8,329 bases of DNA from Betaproteobacteria bacterium (lineage in GTDB: Bacteria > Pseudomonadota > Gammaproteobacteria > Burkholderiales > Rhodocyclaceae), in the NCBI GenBank assembly GCA_020047725.1, contig JAIFNM010000094.1, positions 1 through 8,329 of the forward strand, given 5' to 3'. The notes under the pieces were generated by a model. That model ran no database searches, was not told the DNA's origin, and saw only the letters and a program-made list of their open reading frames with translations. The first letter of the stretch is position 1, and every line of letters begins with the position of its first letter. The position numbers and the translations under genes were made by a program. Below, piece after piece: positions 1-6,464 of the stretch.

Positions 1-480
1 GTCTCGTCGCCATTGCTCGCGCCCTCAAAAAAGGCGCCAACATCGCACGACGTCACCCGTTCAGTATAGATGGTGGGGTTGGACGCTTACTTTGCTTACT
101 GGAAGCGGCCTTTCGTTACCGACAGTGAACGACCTAGCGGTCATCCACATCTCCACGGTCTCAGCGGCTGGTTTCTTACGTAACCGGCCGTTGGCTTTCA
201 CTTCCTAACGCTGCCTAACGCTGATTTGATTATGAGCAGCTAGCTGGCACTCGGCATTTTGCGGGCGGTGATGACTTTTTCGGCTAGAAAATCGGCGGTA
301 GGGCGATCCCACGAATTGGCATTGGCGCGTCGCATTTCCCACCGCTCAGGCGTGCCGGCTCTCTCCTTGTTCCTTTTCGACTATTGCCGTCACAAAGCGC
401 TGCTGCTGGGAATACTGGCTGGTATTGATTGGTCAAAATAATTCTGGCTAACCATTGATGATTCCGTGTGAAACGTCAAT
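1..480. other. Gene-poor left flank, probably eroded intergenic DNA
   Basis: I see no gene that I can support here. Stops are frequent in all frames. A plus-strand frame is open from the left edge to a TGA at 126-128 (41 codons, no start in the window, reading LVAIARALKKGANIARR near its beginning). The opposite strand is open over roughly 3-89 with a possible GTG at 56-54 (reading MTSCDVGAFFEGASNGDE towards the edge). One of these may be the end or start of a neighbouring gene, but I cannot tell which and recognise neither. A 60-codon frame at 259-441 has only a TTG start, no ribosome binding site and no familiar motif. The short dyads GACC-TAGC-GGTC (131-142) and TTACGTAA (176-183) are too small to interpret. 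No tRNA, rRNA, CRISPR or insertion-sequence end is visible. Confidence 0.5.
204..223. repeat. Perfect 10-bp tandem duplication
   Basis: The decamer CCTAACGCTG occurs twice head to tail with no mismatch and no spacer (204-213 and 214-223). It lies in non-coding sequence. The simplest reading is a recent slippage duplication; a target-site or protein-binding role is possible but nothing else supports it. Confidence 0.8.
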
Positions 481-482
481 TC

Positions 483-518
483 CTTACAAATCTTAACACC
501 CCCCAGACGCAACCTTAC
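483..518. promoter_or_regulatory. Candidate CpxR/OmpR-type response-regulator binding site
   Basis: Three similar pentamers lie on the plus strand: CTTAC (483-487), TTAAC (493-497) and CTTAC (514-518). The first two are separated by exactly 5 nt, the layout of the CpxR consensus read on this strand (TTTAC-N5-TTTAC, i.e. GTAAA-N5-GTAAA), each with one mismatch. The third starts 21 nt after the second, about two helical turns, so all three fall on one face of the DNA. The matching regulator type is encoded at the right end of the window. The consensus is established for enterobacterial CpxR; its use here is inference, and an 8/10 match can occur by chance. Confidence 0.35.
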
Positions 519-541
519 ACGTCACTCGTGCAAAATATGCC
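515..541 (+). promoter_or_regulatory. Weak promoter candidate for the efflux operon
   Basis: A poor -35 (TTACAC, 515-520) and a poor -10 (TATGCC, 536-541) are separated by 15 nt, with A/T-rich CAAAATAT leading into the -10. The -35 overlaps the third response-regulator half-site, as expected for an activator-dependent promoter. Transcription would start near 548 and leave a leader of about 185 nt before the adaptor gene. I found no better sigma-70 pair between 541 and 734. Low confidence. Confidence 0.2.
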
Positions 542-567
542 CGGTCAGTTTGAAGGTTTCGAATCAT

Positions 568-585
568 CAGGCATGACCTCGATCA
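568..585 (+). repeat. 18-bp upstream element, copy 1 (CAGGCATGA-N4-GATCA)
   Basis: CAGGCATGACCTCGATCA matches a second copy at 693-710 at 16 of 18 positions, with identical internal spacing and 125 bp between starts. The core ATGAC-CTCG-ATCAG (573-586) is a partial dyad with FNR/CRP-family geometry (TTGAT-N4-ATCAA), matching 7 of 10 consensus positions. It sits in the inferred control region of the efflux operon. The repeat itself is directly visible; a protein-binding role is inference. Confidence 0.55.
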
Positions 586-692
586 GAGCTTCAGACGACC
601 AAAAGTGATGCCTCGGTTATCTGCGTCGTTGGGATCGAAATGGAGTCTCGTGATTCTGTCGAAATGTAAGAGCCCCACTCTTCGTCAAGGAA

Positions 693-710
693 CAGGCATG
701 AGCTAGATCA
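693..710 (+). repeat. 18-bp upstream element, copy 2 (CAGGCATGA-N4-GATCA)
   Basis: CAGGCATGAGCTAGATCA is the second copy of the element at 568-585. Here the dyad ATGAG-CTAG-ATCAA (698-711) matches the FNR-type consensus at 8 of 10 positions, with a perfect right half. It ends about 24 nt before the adaptor start codon. That is too close for a class II activator site serving this gene (-41.5 would put the transcription start inside the gene), so if functional it would more likely repress or roadblock. Confidence 0.55.
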
Positions 711-723
711 AGTTGAAAATTCT

Positions 724-728
724 GGGAG
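724..728 (+). promoter_or_regulatory. Ribosome binding site of the adaptor gene
   Basis: GGGAG lies 6 nt before the GTG at 735. It decides the start, because an overlapping ATG at 733 in another frame yields only an 8-codon peptide (stop at 757-759) and sits only 4 nt from the same site. Confidence 0.6.
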
Positions 729-734
729 CCAAAT

Positions 735-1904
735 GTGTCAACCAATTCGAAGCAGCTGAAAATCACCCTGTTTTTGCTAATTGCGTTCGGCGTAATGGCT
801 AGCGGATGGTGGTTCTTCTCTACACCAGTTAAGGGCCAGAGCACTACGCCAAAAGACAAGCCGGAGCAACTTGTCAAAGTGCAGAGCGAAGTGGCGGTCA
901 AACGTGATCTTCCGGAAGTGCTTTCGGTGACGGGGTTCGTCACTCCGCTCAAGACCGTTGATATCCGCTCTCAAGTTGTTGCCACCGTGCAAAGCGTCAA
1001 TGTACTTGAAGGACAAACCGTCAGAGCGGGACAGAGCATCTTTTCTCTCGATGAGCGGGGGGCCAGGGCTGATAGCGAAAAACTCGCGGCCCAACTCGTC
1101 AAGGACCAGGTCGCAATCGATGAAGCGCAGCGTATGCTGGCACGCAACACTGAACTGTTTGCCAAAAACTTTGTTTCCAAAAGCATAGTGGATACCTCAA
1201 GTAGCGTCGTTGAAGCCGCTCAAGCCGCACTCAAAGCCGATCGCGCCGCTCTGGCATCAGGGCAAGTGGCAGTCGACTACCGGCGCCTCACAGCACCGAT
1301 CGCTGGCCGAGTGGGTGAAATCAAGGTGCATCTGGGTAGTCTGGTGCAACCGGGTGGAGTGGATGCGCTGACGACTATCAGCCAGATGGATCCAATCAAC
1401 GTTACCTTCAACATCCCCGAACGCTACGTGCGGTCCCTGCTCGCCGAACAGCGCGCCGGAACTGTTTCAGTAACGGTGCAGGTGGGCGACGAAAAACTGG
1501 ACGGCAAACTGTCATTCATCGACAACGCGATTGACGCAACCGTTGGGGGTATCAAGGCTCGCGCTGTTTTTGATAACCCGCAAATGATTCTGTGGCCAGG
1601 CGCTCTGGTTGATGTCTCGCTTACCTTGAAGACCATTACTGGGGCTATCGTCATTTCCCCTCGGGCGGTACAGGTCGGGCCCTCCGGTCAGTTTGTCTAT
1701 GTTATTGGGGAAGACGAGAAAGTTACGGCACAACCCGTAAAGATTGACTACCTCGCGACCGGGGCGGCCGCGGTCAGTGGTCTTAAGGAGGGTAGCCGGG
1801 TTGTTACAGAAGGCGGTCAAAATCTTAGACCAGGACTGAAGATAGCTGAAGCAAAGGCGGCCCCAAGTAGCGAAAAAGCAGCTCGCACGGAGGCTGCGCA
1901 ATGA
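735..1904 (+). CDS. RND efflux periplasmic adaptor (membrane fusion protein), MdtA-like
   Basis: This is the periplasmic adaptor that links the RND pump to the outer-membrane channel. The 389 residues are normal for the HlyD/AcrA family. In order: an N-terminal membrane anchor at about 8-28 (no cysteine anywhere, so not a lipoprotein); the first lipoyl half and start of the barrel, with GFVTPLKTVDIRSQVVATV (67-85) and the EGQTVRAGQSIFSLD stretch (92-106); an alpha-helical hairpin at about 112-178; the second lipoyl half, LTAPIAGRVGEIKVHLGSLV (185-204); a beta-barrel from about 218 to 300; and the membrane-proximal domain to about 370. The hairpin carries the R-x3-L-x6-S signature (R137, L141, S148) known for docking to TolC-type channels, which fits the third gene. 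The last about 20 residues are an Ala/Glu-rich, probably disordered tail. The start is GTG, chosen for its ribosome binding site and because it gives a complete anchor. The stop overlaps the transporter start (ATGA), so the two are translationally coupled. The family is certain; the MdtA sub-family is likely from the neighbouring transporter. Confidence 0.93.
   Translation: MSTNSKQLKITLFLLIAFGVMASGWWFFSTPVKGQSTTPKDKPEQLVKVQSEVAVKRDLPEVLSVTGFVTPLKTVDIRSQVVATVQSVNVLEGQTVRAGQSIFSLDERGARADSEKLAAQLVKDQVAIDEAQRMLARNTELFAKNFVSKSIVDTSSSVVEAAQAALKADRAALASGQVAVDYRRLTAPIAGRVGEIKVHLGSLVQPGGVDALTTISQMDPINVTFNIPERYVRSLLAEQRAGTVSVTVQVGDEKLDGKLSFIDNAIDATVGGIKARAVFDNPQMILWPGALVDVSLTLKTITGAIVISPRAVQVGPSGQFVYVIGEDEKVTAQPVKIDYLATGAAAVSGLKEGSRVVTEGGQNLRPGLKIAEAKAAPSSEKAARTEAAQ
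1889..1893 (+). promoter_or_regulatory. Ribosome binding site of the RND gene inside the adaptor gene
   Basis: GGAGG lies in the last codons of the adaptor gene, 7 nt before the ATG at 1901. This strong site within the upstream gene, plus the ATGA overlap, supports the 1901 start and coupled translation. Confidence 0.75.
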
Positions 1905-4900
1905 CCCTCTCAGAGCTATGCATCCGTCGGCCGGTGATGACCGTCCTGCTTTCGCTTTCGCTAATTGTGGCCGGGGCGCTGGCCTATCGGCAGCTACCTG
2001 TTGCCGCGCTGCCCAGCTACGACTCCCCTGTGATTACGGTCTCGGCATCACTGGCGGGGGCAAGCCCGGAAACGATGGCCGCTTCAGTCGCGACGCCGCT
2101 CGAAAAGCAGTTCTCCACCATACCGGGTGTCACCACCATCAGCTCGAGCAGCATTCAGGGCGACACTAGCCTGACGCTAGAATTTGACCCTAGCCGTAAC
2201 GTCGATTCAGCTGCCGTTGACGTCCAGGCTGCAATTCTCCGGGCTCAGCGCGATCTGCCAGACGAGATTACCGAGCCGCCGGCCTATCGAAAGACCAATC
2301 CGGCCGATGCGCCGATTCTTCAACTGGCCATCTCGTCGCCCTCCATGCCGGTTTCGGACCTCAATGATTTTGCTGAAAACGTGATTGCGCCTTCACTCTC
2401 GACGCTCAATGGTGTCGGCCAGGTGGCGGTAATCGGCGCCCGGAAATTTGCGGTGAGAATTGAGGTCGATCCGAAAAAGCTTGCGGCGCGCAACATGACA
2501 CTTGACGATCTCGCGAAAGCGATCAGTACCGCGAGCAGCAACTCTCCGCTGGGAATCTTGCGCGGCCCACAACAAATGCTCACGATCGACAGCAATAAGC
2601 AGTTGCTTCGCGCCGATCAATTCAAATCCATCATCGTCGCAACCCTAAACGGAGAGCCTGTGCGGCTTTCCGATGTGGCGTTGGTACAGGACAGCATTGA
2701 ATCGACCACGACCGGAAGTTGGTTGAACAATCAGCGAGCAATCATTCTTTCTGTACTGAAACAGCCCAACGCAAATACCGTTGCGACGGTCAATGCCATA
2801 CGCCAGATTTTACCGCGTGTTCTCGAGCAGCTTCCCAGTTCAGTCAAGGTGCAGGCGATCAATGATCGCTCGATCTCCATTCGGGATTCCTTACGCGATG
2901 TCCAATTCACGCTAGCGCTTACTGCTGCGCTCGTCGTGCTGGTTATTCTCATGTTCCTGCGCCATTTCACGGCCACCTTGATTCCATCGGTGACCTTGCC
3001 TATTTCACTGATCGGCACGCTGGCACTGCTTTATGTCCTCGGCTACAGCCTCGACAACATCTCCTTGCTCGGCCTGACCTTGTCTATCGGCTTGGTCGTC
3101 GACGATGCCATTGTGGTTCTGGAAAACATAATGCGGCACATCGAGGAGGGAGTGCCTGTCGTTGAAGCGTCAATCAAAGGCGCTCGTGAAGTCAGTTTCA
3201 CAATTATCTCGATCTCACTTTCGCTGGTGGCCGTATTCATCCCAATCTTCTTCATGCCCGGTGTGATCGGATTGTTGTTCCACGAATTCGCCGTCGTGGT
3301 CATGCTGGCTGTTATGGTCTCAGCCATTGTTTCATTGACCCTCATTCCCCTGCTGGCCAGTCGTCTGATCAAACCGAACAATGAACAGCATGAAAATTGG
3401 CTATCGCGAAAATTCGAGTCTGGATTCTCCTCCTTGCTGCGAGGTTATGAGCGATCACTCGACATTGCTCTCAAACATCGGTTCGTAGTGCTGTGCATCG
3501 CCATAGCAACCTTGTTTGGAAACGTCTGGCTCTTTCAAACCAGCCCGAAAGGCTTTTTCCCCCAAGAGGATATCGGCTTGATTCAGGGGAGCGTACAGCC
3601 AGCCCCCGACGCGTCTTTTGATAATGTAGCCCAGCGTCTCGAAAGGATCACAGCCGCGGTGATGAAACATCCGGCGGTTGAAACGGTGGTGTCCAGCGTC
3701 TATGACGGCGCAGGACGCCTTCAGATTACGTTGAAGCCCAAAGAGAACCGTCCGGCGATGACCGCTGTCCTGGCGCAGTTACGCAAAATCGTCAGCTCAG
3801 AACCGGGCGTGGACGTTTCATTGCAAGCGGTGCAAAACCTGCGAATAGGCGGGCGCCCGTCCAAGAGCCAATATCAGTACGTCTTGCAGAGCGTGAACGG
3901 AGGCGCATTAAGCCTGTGGGCGGAGCGCTTGCAACAGGCCCTGGCGAGCAATCCAGCCTTTCGGGATGTGCTGACCGACTCGAAGCTGAATGGCTTGAGC
4001 GCCCAGGTTGAAGTTGACCGCGATCGAGCCAATCTCTACGGCGTTTCAATCGCCGATATCCGGGCGGCACTTTTCAGCGCGTTCGGCGAGCGACGCGTTT
4101 CCAGCATCTACACCTCGAGCGGTACCTACAAAGTCGTTCTGGAAGTCGCCGATTCGTTCAGAAAAGATGAGACCGCCATCAGTTTGATTCAGGTGCGTGG
4201 CAAGCAAGGACAACTGATCCCGCTCTCCAACGTCACAACCATCAGCCGAGTGGCCGGCCCCACATCAATCAATCATGTAGGGCAACTACAGGCGATCACG
4301 CTTTCCTTCAATCTGAATCCTGGAGCGACATTGGGGGCTGCGACCCAGGCCATCAATGAAGCCAAAGCGCAGATCGGCATGCCGACGACAATTTTAGCCA
4401 GTTTCGCCGGCGATGCAGCCGCTTTCCAGCAATCGCAGGGCTCGCAACTTATCCTGATTTTCTCAGCCATCGCAGTAATCTACGTGTTGCTGGGCATACT
4501 TTATGAAAGCTACTTGCATCCACTGACCATCCTGTCTGGTCTGCCGTCGGCGGCGATTGGTGCCTTGGGTGCGCTCCAGCTATTTGGCCTCGAACTCACG
4601 CTCGTCGCCAGTATTGGGGTGTTACTGCTCATTGGTATCGTGAAGAAGAACGCGATCATGATGATCGACTTCGCGCTCGACGCACAACGTCAGGGACAGC
4701 CTACCGAAACGGCTATACGCGATGCATGCTTGAAACGATTCCGCCCGATCACAATGACCACACTCTGCGCGCTGATGGGTGCGCTACCGCTGGCGATTGG
4801 ATTTGGGAGCGGTGGCGAACTGAGACAACCACTGGGAATTGCGGTGTCTGGTGGCTTGATCTTCTCCCAACTGATCACTCTGTTTATCACTCCCGTTCTG

Positions 4901-4984
4901 TTTCTCTACATGGAACGGCTACGGGTATTTGTCGCCAAGAAACGATCATTCCCGGTAGAAGCCATCGAACCGCATCCTGTTTGA
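1901..4984 (+). CDS. RND multidrug efflux transporter, HAE1 family, MdtB/MdtC-type
   Basis: This is the inner-membrane proton/substrate antiporter that powers the tripartite pump, expected to work as a trimer. The 1027 residues are full length. Visible are TM1 (about 12-29), a large periplasmic porter/docking loop (30-334), TM2-TM6 (about 335-485), TM7 (about 525-545), a second periplasmic loop (546-848) and TM8-TM12 (about 849-1003). Proton-relay residues are intact: D401 and D402 in TM4 (GLVVDDAIVVLENI), K916 in TM10 (GIVKKNAIMMIDFAL) and R948 in RFRPITMTT. The conserved GFFPQEDIG motif is at 551-559. The double-lysine KKNAIMM and the GELRQPLGI stretch (972-980) resemble E. coli MdtB and MdtC more than AcrB. 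The VDDAIV form of TM4 argues against a heavy-metal CusA/CzcA-type exporter. E. coli MdtABC and Pseudomonas MuxABC have two RND subunits; only one is present here, so a homotrimer is inferred. Substrates cannot be assigned. It overlaps the adaptor gene by 4 nt. Confidence 0.95.
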   Translation: MTLSELCIRRPVMTVLLSLSLIVAGALAYRQLPVAALPSYDSPVITVSASLAGASPETMAASVATPLEKQFSTIPGVTTISSSSIQGDTSLTLEFDPSRNVDSAAVDVQAAILRAQRDLPDEITEPPAYRKTNPADAPILQLAISSPSMPVSDLNDFAENVIAPSLSTLNGVGQVAVIGARKFAVRIEVDPKKLAARNMTLDDLAKAISTASSNSPLGILRGPQQMLTIDSNKQLLRADQFKSIIVATLNGEPVRLSDVALVQDSIESTTTGSWLNNQRAIILSVLKQPNANTVATVNAIRQILPRVLEQLPSSVKVQAINDRSISIRDSLRDVQFTLALTAALVVLVILMFLRHFTATLIPSVTLPISLIGTLALLYVLGYSLDNISLLGLTLSIGLVVDDAIVVLENIMRHIEEGVPVVEASIKGAREVSFTIISISLSLVAVFIPIFFMPGVIGLLFHEFAVVVMLAVMVSAIVSLTLIPLLASRLIKPNNEQHENWLSRKFESGFSSLLRGYERSLDIALKHRFVVLCIAIATLFGNVWLFQTSPKGFFPQEDIGLIQGSVQPAPDASFDNVAQRLERITAAVMKHPAVETVVSSVYDGAGRLQITLKPKENRPAMTAVLAQLRKIVSSEPGVDVSLQAVQNLRIGGRPSKSQYQYVLQSVNGGALSLWAERLQQALASNPAFRDVLTDSKLNGLSAQVEVDRDRANLYGVSIADIRAALFSAFGERRVSSIYTSSGTYKVVLEVADSFRKDETAISLIQVRGKQGQLIPLSNVTTISRVAGPTSINHVGQLQAITLSFNLNPGATLGAATQAINEAKAQIGMPTTILASFAGDAAAFQQSQGSQLILIFSAIAVIYVLLGILYESYLHPLTILSGLPSAAIGALGALQLFGLELTLVASIGVLLLIGIVKKNAIMMIDFALDAQRQGQPTETAIRDACLKRFRPITMTTLCALMGALPLAIGFGSGGELRQPLGIAVSGGLIFSQLITLFITPVLFLYMERLRVFVAKKRSFPVEAIEPHPV

Positions 4985-4997
4985 TGAACTCTTGAAG

Positions 4998-5045
4998 GCC
5001 CTGGATGAATCAAATTCTATTAAGTTGCTCCGTGAGGTTAGCACC
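4998..5045 (+). promoter_or_regulatory. Spacer before the channel gene, with ribosome binding site
   Basis: The 61-nt gap after the transporter stop contains GTGAGG (5032-5037), 8 nt before the ATG at 5046, which favours that start over a TTG at 4992 that has no comparable site. A very weak promoter-like pair (TTGAAG at 4992-4997 and TCTATT at 5016-5021, 18-nt spacing) could give the channel gene some expression of its own, but each hexamer matches only 4 of 6 positions. I see no terminator hairpin here, so read-through from the pump genes is expected. Confidence 0.45.
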
Positions 5046-6365
5046 ATGAGATTCAAGCCATCAGCAAGTCGTCTATCCCTTCTGCTTGGGGGGCTGTTCT
5101 TTGCTGTGCCGGTGTTCTCGGCAGATCTCCTGCAGGTCTATCGTGATGCGCTGGGCAATGATGCGCAGTACGCGGCGGCGCGCGCCACCGTTGAGGCCGG
5201 GCGCGAGAAGGGCCCGCAGGGTCAGGCGGGATTGCTGCCGACCGTCAGCGCGACGGGCAATACGACGTGGAACGACAATTCGTATAACCCGCCCGGCGCC
5301 AGCCGGAGTTTCAATTCCAACACCTACAATCTGAATCTCACGCAGCCCTTGTTCCGCTGGCAGAACTACGTGCAATACGGGCAGGCCAAGCTGCAGGTGG
5401 TGCAGGCCGAAGCGGTTTTCGCGCAAGCCTCACAGGACCTGGTCCTGCGTGTGGCGCAAGCGTATTTTGACGTGCTCAATGCGCAGGAGAATCTCAAGGC
5501 CGTGCGTGCCAACAAGCAAGCAATCACGCAGCAGCTTGAACAGGCCAAGAAGAACTTCGAGGTAGGGACAGCCACCATCACCGATTCGCAGGAGGCGCAA
5601 TCGCGTTTCGATCTGGCGAGCGCTCAGGAAATTGCGGCGCAAAGCGATCTGGACGTCAAGCGCTATGCGCTGCGCCTGATCGTTGGCAAGGATTCCGGTG
5701 AACTCAACCGGCTCAAGTCGAAGGCTGTCCTGCAGCCACCGCAGCCAGCGAACATGGATCAATGGGTCGATGCGGCCGTGAAGGACAACTTTACGGTCCA
5801 GGTGCAGCAGGTCGCGACCGAAATTGCGGCTAAGGAAATCGAACGCGTACGTGCCGGCCACTACCCGACACTGGACGTGACAGCTAACGTTGGCCGGATC
5901 CATTCCGGAACGTATTCGTCCAACCTGACGACCGATGTCGGCAACATTGGCCTGCAGCTCAATATCCCGATCTATCAGGGCGGGCTGGTCAGTTCCAAGA
6001 CTCGGGAGGCGGTCGCTAATCGCACGGCGGCTGACGCGGCGCTGGAAAACGCCCGACGGACGGCCTCGCTCAGCGTGCAGCAATCCTATCTTGGCGTCGT
6101 CAACGGTCTGGCTCAGGTGCGTGCGCTGGAAGCGGCGCTGATTTCAAGTACGAGTGCGCTTGAATCGAACAAGCTGGGCTACGAAGTTGGCGTGCGCATC
6201 AATATCGACGTGCTCAACGCCGAGAATCAGGTTTACGTCACCAAGCGCGATCTGGCCAAGGCACGATTTGATACGCTGCTGGCTCAACTCAAGCTGAAAG
6301 CGGCGGTCGGCGCGCTTGGCGAGAGCGATCTGGAGCAGATCAATCCGCTGTTTGAAGCGCCGTAA
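5046..6365 (+). CDS. TolC-family outer-membrane efflux channel
   Basis: This is the outer-membrane exit duct of the pump, expected as a trimer with a beta-barrel and a long periplasmic helical tunnel. From ATG 5046 the protein has 439 residues. A signal peptide fits residues 1-26 (basic RFKPSASR, hydrophobic LSLLLGGLFFAVPV, cleavage likely after FSA, before DLLQVYRDAL). Two outer-membrane efflux repeats follow at about 28-210 and 232-425. Their internal duplication shows in the paired motifs QPLFRWQNYVQY (100-111) / IPIYQGGLVSSKTR (307-320) and FEVGTATITDSQEAQ (171-185) / YEVGVRINIDVLNAEN (379-394). There is no cysteine at the signal-peptide end, so this is the TolC class, not the OprM/NodT lipoprotein class. 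An upstream in-frame TTG (4992) would add 18 residues before the signal peptide and is unlikely. The gene is visibly richer in G+C than the transporter gene (selected 60-base lines counted by hand average about 65% against 52%), which may mean a separate origin. Confidence 0.92.
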   Translation: MRFKPSASRLSLLLGGLFFAVPVFSADLLQVYRDALGNDAQYAAARATVEAGREKGPQGQAGLLPTVSATGNTTWNDNSYNPPGASRSFNSNTYNLNLTQPLFRWQNYVQYGQAKLQVVQAEAVFAQASQDLVLRVAQAYFDVLNAQENLKAVRANKQAITQQLEQAKKNFEVGTATITDSQEAQSRFDLASAQEIAAQSDLDVKRYALRLIVGKDSGELNRLKSKAVLQPPQPANMDQWVDAAVKDNFTVQVQQVATEIAAKEIERVRAGHYPTLDVTANVGRIHSGTYSSNLTTDVGNIGLQLNIPIYQGGLVSSKTREAVANRTAADAALENARRTASLSVQQSYLGVVNGLAQVRALEAALISSTSALESNKLGYEVGVRINIDVLNAENQVYVTKRDLAKARFDTLLAQLKLKAAVGALGESDLEQINPLFEAP

Positions 6366-6374
6366 TTCCAAGGG

Positions 6375-6403
6375 CTAACGCGAAAGCAATTTTGCATCGT
6401 TAG
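6375..6403. terminator. Hairpin just after the channel gene, possible terminator
   Basis: CTAACG (6375-6380) pairs with CGTTAG (6398-6403). Inside it GCAA (6386-6389) pairs with TTGC (6392-6395), leaving a small internal loop. It begins 10 nt after the channel stop codon. No run of T follows, so it is not a canonical intrinsic terminator; it may protect the 3' end or act with the next hairpin. Confidence 0.35.
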
Positions 6404-6435
6404 AAAGTGTCGCCATTTGCTTCGCTTTATCCGGC

Positions 6436-6455
6436 ACGCCCCGTGCGCGGGGCGT
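6436..6455. terminator. GC-rich hairpin between convergent genes, possible bidirectional terminator
   Basis: ACGCCCCG (6436-6443) and CGGGGCGT (6448-6455) form a perfect 8-bp stem with the tetraloop TGCG. It lies in the 99-nt spacer between the channel and histidine kinase stops, 9 nt beyond the end of the kinase gene. It is stable on either strand, but neither side has a T tract, so termination is plausible rather than demonstrated. Confidence 0.5.
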
Positions 6456-6464
6456 CCTCTGACC

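Noticed and set aside
259..441. 60-codon plus-strand reading frame
   Set aside because: It has a TTG start only, no ribosome binding site and no recognisable motif, and it lies in stop-rich flank sequence; most likely chance.
635..666. TCGAAATG repeated at 635-642 and 659-666
   Set aside because: An 8-bp repeat at 24-bp spacing with no further similarity on either side; expected by chance in a region of this size when searched by eye.
617..952. 111-codon minus-strand frame across the leader and adaptor start
   Set aside because: It overlaps the start of the well-supported adaptor gene antisense, and its product has no family features.
1901..4984. Heavy-metal (CusA/CzcA-type) exporter
   Set aside because: TM4 has the double-Asp VDDAIVVLEN form of drug exporters, the adaptor has no Cys, and no metal-binding accessory gene is present.
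4992..5045. N-terminal extension of the channel protein from TTG 4992
   Set aside because: It would put 18 polar residues before a complete signal peptide; ATG 5046 has its own GTGAGG site at good spacing.
5430..6083. 217-codon minus-strand frame opposite the channel gene
   Set aside because: It is fully antisense to a clear TolC-family gene, in high-G+C sequence where such frames arise from codon bias; its product shows no family features.
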